DNA of 62,447 bases. Source: Streptomyces phyllanthi. Its GTDB lineage: Bacteria; Actinomycetota; Actinomycetes; Streptomycetales; Streptomycetaceae. The notes under the pieces are model-generated. The model was not told where the DNA came from and made no database searches. It worked only from the letters and a program-made list of their open reading frames with translations. Positions 56,613 through 62,447 of this stretch are shown here, one piece after another. The position numbers and the translations under genes were made by a program. The stretch spans positions 1-62,447 of the forward strand of contig NZ_VJZE01000009.1 in assembly GCF_009377205.1 (NCBI RefSeq), in the 5' to 3' direction. Each line of letters opens with the position of its first letter. Position 1 is the first letter of the stretch.

Positions 56613-56754
56613 ACGACGGTCTCCTTGGGGGGATTGCGCTTCATGCCGGGGGGGACGGGCCGTCAGGTCCCCCGAGGGGGGAGAGTGGCCCGATGGTGCC
56701 CGTCCCCCCGGGAGGACGGGCACCACACGTCATTCAGGAGGGTGCGGTGCTGCC

Positions 56755-57324
56755 TCAGCTGCAGGACCGGTAGTTGTAGCCGGCCTTCCGCCAAGCTCCG
56801 TCACCGTCGATGAACTCGTAGTTGCCGTCGGGAAGGCGCCTCATGGTGACGTCGCCGAACACGCCGACATAGCGCAGATTCAGGGTTTGGCCGGCGGCGG
56901 TACTACCACTCAGGTAGGAGACGTACCGGCCCGCCCAGGTGAAGGTTTCCTCGCCGACCGAGCCGTCGACCTCCAGGTCGGCACCCCACTCGCTGGTCTC
57001 GGTTTGCTGCCAGGCCCTGGTCGCGTTGTAGGTCTTGGTGCCGAAGACCCCGTCGATCTCGGAGGGGGAGGTGAGCTTGCCGTCCGCGTACAGGATCGCC
57101 TGCCACAGGCATGTGGCGTTGGATGACGCGTGAGTGCTCCTCTGCAGGATGCCCTCGTCGTTCCAGTCGTCGGTGTGCGAGCCAGTCCCGTAGACGTAGG
57201 CGCGCCCGCTGTAGGTTCCGCTCGCGGCAGCAGGTGAGGCCGTGACCATGTTGGCGGTCAGCATCGCCACCGCGGCGGCCAGGACGGCTGCGGCGCGCCT
57301 GAGTCTGGATGAATTCGTCGGCAT
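56755..57324 (-). CDS. secreted peptidoglycan-binding-like protein
   Basis: A 189-residue secreted protein. The signal peptide (about 1-35) has an RLRR charge cluster, a hydrophobic AAAVLAAAVAMLTANMV core and a likely cut after SPAAA. The mature part has a peptidoglycan-binding-1-like pattern (LWQAILYADG, IDGVFGTKTYNATRAWQ, VDGSVGEETF), in which G-x-F/G-x-x-T is the usual repeat. It is divergent from the WD40 protein gene. It may bind cell wall; no catalytic domain is present. Confidence 0.8.
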   Translation of the reverse strand: MPTNSSRLRRAAAVLAAAVAMLTANMVTASPAAASGTYSGRAYVYGTGSHTDDWNDEGILQRSTHASSNATCLWQAILYADGKLTSPSEIDGVFGTKTYNATRAWQQTETSEWGADLEVDGSVGEETFTWAGRYVSYLSGSTAAGQTLNLRYVGVFGDVTMRRLPDGNYEFIDGDGAWRKAGYNYRSCS

Positions 57325-57401
57325 GAACGACTTCCCTTCGAGTGATCGCCCGGAGTCGGTGATCGGTAGGTGACCGGTTCCACCGTGGTGCCGGAGATGC
57401 C

Positions 57402-57455
57402 TTGTCCGACAGCGGTGGCGGCATCGGACAAACAACGCCGGACAAAAACCGGCGT
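57402..57455. promoter_or_regulatory. two inverted repeats in a divergent promoter region
   Basis: TTGTCCGA (57402-57409) pairs with TCGGACAA (57424-57431). Directly after it ACGCCGG-ACAAAAA-CCGGCGT (57435-57455) forms another perfect stem. They lie between the secreted-protein and WD40-protein genes and may be operators. The rest of the gap to 57718 holds short CGCCGATGT-type repeats but no gene. Confidence 0.45.
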
Positions 57456-57718
57456 CCACGCGGCGGCGGCATGGTGAGGCGACGGGGGATCGGAGCCACT
57501 CCGCCGACATCCACCGACACCCGCCGATGTCTGCCCATCTCCGCCGACCTGCGCCGATGTGTCGAACTTGTGTGCCGAATGCGGGCGTTGGCCCTAACAT
57601 GACCGCGGCCCTTCTGGATCACGGCGTCCGCACCCGGGATCCCAGGCCGGGCCCTGGCGAAGGCATCCAGCGCCGTCCGACCACGGACGCCAGGTACGAC
57701 GTGCACGGGGGGTATGTG

Positions 57719-60700
57719 GTGGGGCGTCCGGAAAAGCCGCTGGATCCAGAAGCCGGCCCGGTCCAGCGCCTTGCGTGGCAGCTGCGCCGGCTGCGGGAGA
57801 GAGCAGGCAGCCCGAGCTATCGCGCCCTGGCCCAGCGGGCGCACTACTCGGCGAGCACGCTGGCCGAGGCCGCCAAGGGCGACCGGCTCGCCTCACTGGC
57901 CGTGATCCTGGCCTACGTCGAGGCGTGCGGCGGCGACCGGGCCGAGTGGCGGGCGCGGTGGGAGGCGGTGGCCGCCGAGACGGAAACGGTGGCCGCGTCC
58001 GAGCCCGTGCCGGACCAGGAGCACTGCCCCTATCAGGGGCTGGCGCCGTTCCAGAGCGAGCAGGCGGAGTGGTTCTTCGGCCGCTCCCGGCTGGTCGACC
58101 GACTGCTGGAGCGGGTCGAACGGCTGCCGCTCATCGGAGTCTTCGGGGCGTCGGGGAGCGGGAAGTCCTCACTCCTGCGCGCCGGGCTGCTGGGGACGAT
58201 CGCAGGAGACGGTCGGCCGGAAGAACGGTGGCGGACCCTGCTGATGACCCCCACCGAGCATCCACTGGAGGCGTTGTCCGACCAGCTGGCGAAGTTGTCC
58301 GGTCAGGATGTCCATGGTGTGCGGGAGGAACTGCGCAGCGATCCAGCCGCTCTGGACATCACGATCCGTGGCGCCCTGGTCACCGGCCCACCGGAAACCA
58401 GGGCACTGCTGGTCGTAGACCAGTTCGAGGAACTCTTCACGCTCTGCGCCGACCGGGACGAACGCCGCCGGTTCATCGCCGCGCTGCTGGACGCCACGCA
58501 CGGCCCGCACCGCCGCACCACCGTGGTCCTCGGTGTGCGCGCCGACTTCCTCACCCGGTTCGCCCAGCATCCCGATCTGCTGGACGCGTTGGGCGAGGAG
58601 GCGATGCTCCTCGTCGGGCCGGTGTCCCCCACCGAACTGCGGGAGATCGTCATCAGACCGGCCGCCCAGGCGGGATGGGGCGTGGAACCGGACATGCTGG
58701 CCACCGTACTCGCTGACGCGGCCGAGGAGCCGGGCGCGCTGCCGCTGGTCTCGCACGCGCTGCTGGAAACCTGGCAGCGGCGAGAGGGAGCGACCCTCAC
58801 CCTGTCCGCGTACCAGGCGACCGGCGGCGTGCGCGGAGCGATCGCCCAGACCGCCGACCGCGTCTACGGCGAACTCACCGTGGAGCAACGGCAGGCAGCT
58901 CGAAGGATCTTCCTCAGACTCTCCGCGCTGGGCGACGGCACCGGGGACTCCCGGCGGCCCATCGCCCGCAGCGAACTGGACGGTGTCGTCGAGGAGCCGG
59001 GGGCTGCCGAGATCCTGGGCCGCCTGGCCGCGGCACGCCTGATCGTTCTTGGCGAGGACACGGTGGAGATGGCCCACGAGGCGCTGATCCGGGCCTGGCC
59101 ACGGCTGCACCGATGGCTCACCGACGACCGGACGAACCTCGTCGTCCACCGCCGGCTCACCGAGGCCACCCACGCCTGGGAGTCACTGGACAGGGACGCG
59201 GGTGCCCTGTACCGGGGCGCTCAGCTGCTCGCCGCGCGTGACTGGGCCAGAGACCATCCCCGGGAGCTGAACCAGCTCGAGGACACCTTCCTCCGGACCA
59301 GCAGTGCTCAGGAAGCCGCCGAGCAGAACAGCGCCCGGCGTCATGCCCGACTCCTCAAGCGCCTTGTCGCGGGCATCTCGGTACTTCTCGTACTCGCCGT
59401 GCTGGGCGGGTGCCTGGCCGTAGGACAGCGGCAGGACGCGCGCCGACTGCAACTACAAGCACTCGCGGGCGAGTTGTCCCTGCAGGCGCGGTCTCTCCTG
59501 GCCACCGATCCGGACCTGGCAGGACTGCTGGCCATCGAAGCGGATCGCCTGCATCCGGACTCCGCGACCCGGGGAAGCGTCCTGAGCGCCGCGGCGGCGC
59601 CACGGCGCACCGAACTCAACGGCACCGGTCCCGCGGTGTATGCCGTCGCCTTCAGCCCGGACCACAGACTGCTCGCCTCCTCGAACGGCGACGGCACGAT
59701 CGGTCTGTGGGACCCGCGGCGCGGCACCCGGATCGCGTCCCTGCGAGGGCACACCGGCCGGCCCATGAAGGTGGCGTTCAGCGGTGACGGAAAGCGTCTC
59801 GCGTCGACCGCGACCGACGGGACGTCGGGGTCGCTCATCGTCTGGGACGTCCGAACGCGCCGACCCGTGATCACCCTCACCGAGGATCCGATCAGCCCCG
59901 GCATGGCCTTCAGCACCGACGGCGAGAAGATCGCGATCGGAGTCGGGGACGGCGACATCGCCCTGCACGACCTGTCCACCGGGTCCCGCCGTCTTCTTCG
60001 CGGACACGGGCATGGTCCTGCGGTCGGGTCGCTGAGCTTCAGTCATGACGGCGAACTCCTGGTGTCCGCGGACGGAACGCGGGACCCGGTCGTCTGGGAT
60101 GTGAAAACAGGCAGACCGATTGCCCAGCTGCCCTCCGAACACGTCATCCAGGTCGCCTTCGCCGCCTCCGGACACACGCTCGCCGCGGCCGCCGACGACC
60201 AGGGGGTGTACCTGTGGAACCTCGACCGGGGTCAGCAGCCGACCGCACTCCCGCGGCTGCCCCTGCCGGACTCCTTCGGATGGACCATCTCCGCTCCCGC
60301 CGGGGACAGGCTGGCCGTGGCCGACGAGAACGGCACCGTCACGGTATGGGACCTGCGGCATCGCAGGCCCGTCCACACCTACCAGGACAGAGGCCGCACC
60401 GAGACGGTCTCCGTCGCCCTCAGTCGTGACGGCGCGATGCTCGCCTCCGCGGGATTCAACGGGGCCATCGTGTTGCACGATCTGCGCGACACCCCGTTCA
60501 GCGGATTCGACGCGGAGGTCAAGGACGTCAGGGTCAGCCCGGACGGGGATGTGATCGCCTCCGCCGGCAGCGACAGGACGGTCCGCCTCTGGGACGCCCG
60601 GGGGAGGCAACTCGCCACCCTGGGCGGGCACCCGGACCAGGTCCAGGCCGTCGCGTTCAGCTCCGACGGACGCCTGCTGGCCTCGGTGACCCGGAACAAC

Positions 60701-61474
60701 ATCGTCACGATCTGGGACGTCCGACGCGGACGGCGCGTGTCAAAGCCGTTCCCGACCCAGGGCGTCGGCGCCTCCACCGACATCGCCTTCGCTCCCGGCC
60801 GCGGCCCTCGCCTTCTCGCGGCCGCCACCCTCGGCCTGTTCGTCTGGGACGTCCGCGAACCGGCCTTGCCGTCCCGAAAGACATCGGCGTATCCGCCGCG
60901 TCTCACCACCTCGCTCGTCTTCACCCCCGACGGCCGTCGCCTGGTAGCGGCCAGCACCGGGGGCTACCTCAACGCGTGGGACGCCGCCACGGGCGAATTC
61001 CTCACCAGGGACGACACCGGGCAGGGCGCCGTGCAGGACGTCGCCGTCAGCCCGGACGGCAAACTGCTTGCCACCGCCGGTGACAGCCGGACGGTCAAAC
61101 TGTGGGATGCCGCGAACCACCGGGAGCTCGCCGTGCTCCGTGGACACACCGCCCCCGTGCAGGTCATCGCGTTCAGCCGGGACGGCCGAACCCTCGCCTC
61201 CGCCGGTGACGACCACTCGATCATCGTGTGGGACGTCGCCACCCGGCGCCCCCGCGCCACCCTGACCGGTCACAGCGCCAGAATCCGCGGACTCGCCTTC
61301 ACACCTGAGGGAGCCCTGGTCTCCGGTGGGGAGGACGGCAGGATCGTCCGATGGTCCCTGGACCTGAACGACGTCACGAACCGAATCTGCGCGGCGGCCG
61401 GCCGCAGTCTCACCCGGCACGAGTGGGCGACCTACCTCCCTTCCGTTCCCTACCGGCCGGCCTGCCGTCCGTGA
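57719..61474 (+). CDS. HTH - STAND-type NTPase - TM - 14-repeat WD40 protein
   Basis: A 1251-residue protein. It has an N-terminal XRE-like helix-turn-helix (about 1-90; GRPEKPLDPEAGPVQRLA and AHYSASTLAEAAKGDRL) and a nSTAND1 NTPase (about 105-530) with Walker A GVFGASGSGKSSLLRAG and Walker B ALLVVDQFEELF. One membrane segment (LLKRLVAGISVLLVLAVLGG, about 545-570) follows, then a C-terminal half with fourteen WD-type repeats, each ending near WD (for example TIGLWDPR, TVRLWDAR, SIIVWDVA), enough for two seven-blade propellers. The GTG at 57719 fits the family's start. Such proteins are signalling or conflict sensors; the trigger is unknown. Confidence 0.92.
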   Translation: MGRPEKPLDPEAGPVQRLAWQLRRLRERAGSPSYRALAQRAHYSASTLAEAAKGDRLASLAVILAYVEACGGDRAEWRARWEAVAAETETVAASEPVPDQEHCPYQGLAPFQSEQAEWFFGRSRLVDRLLERVERLPLIGVFGASGSGKSSLLRAGLLGTIAGDGRPEERWRTLLMTPTEHPLEALSDQLAKLSGQDVHGVREELRSDPAALDITIRGALVTGPPETRALLVVDQFEELFTLCADRDERRRFIAALLDATHGPHRRTTVVLGVRADFLTRFAQHPDLLDALGEEAMLLVGPVSPTELREIVIRPAAQAGWGVEPDMLATVLADAAEEPGALPLVSHALLETWQRREGATLTLSAYQATGGVRGAIAQTADRVYGELTVEQRQAARRIFLRLSALGDGTGDSRRPIARSELDGVVEEPGAAEILGRLAAARLIVLGEDTVEMAHEALIRAWPRLHRWLTDDRTNLVVHRRLTEATHAWESLDRDAGALYRGAQLLAARDWARDHPRELNQLEDTFLRTSSAQEAAEQNSARRHARLLKRLVAGISVLLVLAVLGGCLAVGQRQDARRLQLQALAGELSLQARSLLATDPDLAGLLAIEADRLHPDSATRGSVLSAAAAPRRTELNGTGPAVYAVAFSPDHRLLASSNGDGTIGLWDPRRGTRIASLRGHTGRPMKVAFSGDGKRLASTATDGTSGSLIVWDVRTRRPVITLTEDPISPGMAFSTDGEKIAIGVGDGDIALHDLSTGSRRLLRGHGHGPAVGSLSFSHDGELLVSADGTRDPVVWDVKTGRPIAQLPSEHVIQVAFAASGHTLAAAADDQGVYLWNLDRGQQPTALPRLPLPDSFGWTISAPAGDRLAVADENGTVTVWDLRHRRPVHTYQDRGRTETVSVALSRDGAMLASAGFNGAIVLHDLRDTPFSGFDAEVKDVRVSPDGDVIASAGSDRTVRLWDARGRQLATLGGHPDQVQAVAFSSDGRLLASVTRNNIVTIWDVRRGRRVSKPFPTQGVGASTDIAFAPGRGPRLLAAATLGLFVWDVREPALPSRKTSAYPPRLTTSLVFTPDGRRLVAASTGGYLNAWDAATGEFLTRDDTGQGAVQDVAVSPDGKLLATAGDSRTVKLWDAANHRELAVLRGHTAPVQVIAFSRDGRTLASAGDDHSIIVWDVATRRPRATLTGHSARIRGLAFTPEGALVSGGEDGRIVRWSLDLNDVTNRICAAAGRSLTRHEWATYLPSVPYRPACRP

Positions 61475-61674
61475 CCGCGGCGCCGGCACGACTACGCGGC
61501 CGCTGCCCCGGCAGGTGGGCAGGTGACCCCGGACAACCGCCCAGGGTGTTGGAATCCCGACCGATGTTCGCCATGAACTGCAACCACCGTCGGGCCAGTT
61601 GATGTTCAGCGAGAGTGGGGAACCTGCCCCACGGGATGGGGGCCATGACAGCAGGCCAGTAGTTGCGACCGTGC

Positions 61675-62211
61675 CTACTTGCGCACGTGGAAGCGCAGCA
61701 TGGTGACCCCGCCCGACTGGACGTTGCTGAACGGTTCCAGGTCGATCCGGTCGAGGCCCGGCGGCGCGAAGCGGACGCCGTCGCCGAGCAGCACCGGCAG
61801 CACGTACACCAGGATCTCGTCGACGAGGCCGCGCTGCAGGCACTGGGCGGCCACGTCGGCGCCGAGGATCTCCAGGTTCTTGTCGCCGGCGGCGCGGCGT
61901 GCCGTGGCCACGGCTTCCTCGATGTCGCAGGTGAGGAAGGTGACGCTGGGGTCCGGCTCGTCGGGCGGGCGGTGAGTGAGGACGAACTGCGCCCCGCCGT
62001 CGTAGCCGGTGTTCTCGTCGGACATGCGCTTGCCGACCTCGTACGTGCCCCGGCCGATGAGCATGGCGCCCGTGGCCGCCATGACCTCCGGGAACGTCGC
62101 CGACGTCATGTGCTCGAAGACCCAGTCCATCGTGTGGCCGGGACCGGCGATGAACCCATCGAGGGACATCACCCTGTTCACGACCACTTTGCCGGTGCCC
62201 GCATCCGTCAT
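61675..62211 (-). CDS. dihydrofolate-reductase-family (RibD C-terminal-like) protein
   Basis: A 178-residue DHFR-fold protein of the RibD_C/YyaP group: VVVNRVMSLDGFIAGPGHTMDWVF at the start, GAMLIGRGTYEVGKRM in the middle and KNLEILGADVAAQCLQRGLVDEI near the end. RBS GGAG before the ATG. Members are NADPH-dependent reductases of unclear substrate. It stands alone next to the second IS end. Confidence 0.92.
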   Translation of the reverse strand: MTDAGTGKVVVNRVMSLDGFIAGPGHTMDWVFEHMTSATFPEVMAATGAMLIGRGTYEVGKRMSDENTGYDGGAQFVLTHRPPDEPDPSVTFLTCDIEEAVATARRAAGDKNLEILGADVAAQCLQRGLVDEILVYVLPVLLGDGVRFAPPGLDRIDLEPFSNVQSGGVTMLRFHVRK

Positions 62212-62257
62212 GCGTCTTCTCCAAGCAGGTGGAGGGCCGGGATCGCATCATAGGTCG

Positions 62258-62334
62258 GTGAGCAACATCTTCTCCGGCGGTAGCCACGACCTGGACCTGT
62301 CCAATGGCGCCACCGCGGTGTTCATCGGGATTCC
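62258..62334 (+). pseudogene. 5' fragment of an unknown gene cut by the right IS end
   Basis: From a GTG at 62258 the plus strand reads SNIFSGGSHDLDLSNGATAV then FIGI, the style of a conserved Streptomyces hypothetical protein start. Coding similarity stops where IS-like sequence begins near 62335. I infer that the insertion removed the rest. Confidence 0.4.
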
Positions 62335-62447
62335 TCCGTGGATACCCCCGCCTTCAGGCGGGGGAGGAAACGGACTCCTGCGGAGCAGGGCAGGGAAAGC
62401 CGATTCGCCCTCCGGGCGGACCGGCGTCCATCGCCAACGGTGAGCAT
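62335..62447 (-). mobile_element. right end of a second IS200/IS605-type element, reversed, running off the window
   Basis: Read on the minus strand, CGTTTCC is followed by a perfect eight-pair hairpin (62345-62364, CCCCCGCC-TGAA-GGCGGGGG) and then a shared ATCC-CAC-like edge. This is the same architecture as 330-365 on the plus strand. The element body, with its transposase or TnpB gene, lies beyond 62447. In tnpB-carrying elements this region also gives the 3' part of the guide RNA; which type is present cannot be seen. Confidence 0.65.

Noticed and set aside
61475..61674. Possible transposase-like remnant on the minus strand (LNINWPDGGC, GRDSNT)
   Set aside because: Too short and not matching any transposase motif with certainty.
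1..62447. tRNA, rRNA or riboswitch genes
   Set aside because: No cloverleaf with conserved TTCGA arm, rRNA block or recognisable riboswitch core was found by reading both strands; short hairpins were explained as terminators, operators or IS ends.

Overview
The window reads as a Streptomyces-type actinomycete: very high G+C throughout, many GTG starts, four-base ATGA/GTGA stop-start overlaps, an HTH-NTPase-WD40 protein with the characteristic GRPEKPLDP start, and rare TTA codons. Both ends carry right-end sequences of IS200/IS605-type elements in opposite orientation, each cutting into a neighbouring gene. Several gene remnants are scattered between them, as is common in the accessory arms of a linear Streptomyces chromosome.

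Layout. (1) 1-650: the 3' part of an IS200 transposase and a decayed lhgO remnant. (2) 651-14361: a metal-homeostasis locus. A YcgQ/YcgR-type pair (DUF1980 protein and permease) lies divergent from an eleven-gene operon. That operon begins about 105 bp after a near-perfect Zur-type box and encodes an ATP-grasp ligase, a DUF364 'heavy-metal chelation' protein, a cysteine-synthase-like PLP enzyme, a dipeptide epimerase, an MFS exporter, a methyltransferase and a complete nickel/peptide ABC importer. It looks like a zinc-regulated, NRPS-independent metallophore system that parallels staphylopine/Cnt but uses a different set of synthesis enzymes. (3) 14362-18489: a TetR regulator with a clear operator, an APC permease and a YtcJ-type amidohydrolase. 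(4) 18511-28623: mixed accessory genes (GNAT-like protein, drug exporter, XRE-cupin regulator, methyltransferase, P450 with ferredoxin, AraC regulator, dehydrogenase, dioxygenase-like cupin) with remnants of an MDR oxidoreductase, a TrxR-like oxidoreductase and a MarR/GbsR-like regulator. (5) 28828-32088: a PAS-GAF-SpoIIE-HATPase phosphatase and a PEBP-family protein.

(6) 32290-46589: the most unusual region, two divergent operons sharing the 39116-39580 promoter region. The leftward arm carries a nucleotidyltransferase-fold protein, a helical partner, a free-standing condensation domain, a SerRS-like amino acid:carrier-protein ligase, an ACP, an acyl-CoA-dehydrogenase-like flavoprotein and a GT2 glycosyltransferase. 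The rightward arm carries a cupin, a second ACP, a KS fused to a KS-like half, an AMP-dependent ligase, two phosphoribosyltransferases, a dTMP-kinase-like kinase and a PurO-type IMP cyclohydrolase homologue. Together they suggest that carrier-bound amino-acid chemistry is joined to nucleobase or nucleotide assembly. I do not recognise the product.

(7) 47162-49798: a LacI regulator and a secreted GH5-ricin glycosidase, with a 28-bp palindromic operator and a shared terminator. (8) 50711-55647: a tightly coupled operon of a nitroreductase-like protein, a Brp/Blh carotene-cleavage homologue, an acetoacetate-decarboxylase-like protein, a lycopene-cyclase-domain protein and a P450, with no prenyl synthase beside it. 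(9) 55735-62447: an integrase remnant, two extracytoplasmic proteins, a 14-blade WD40 HTH-NTPase, a DHFR-family reductase, and a truncated gene at the second IS end.
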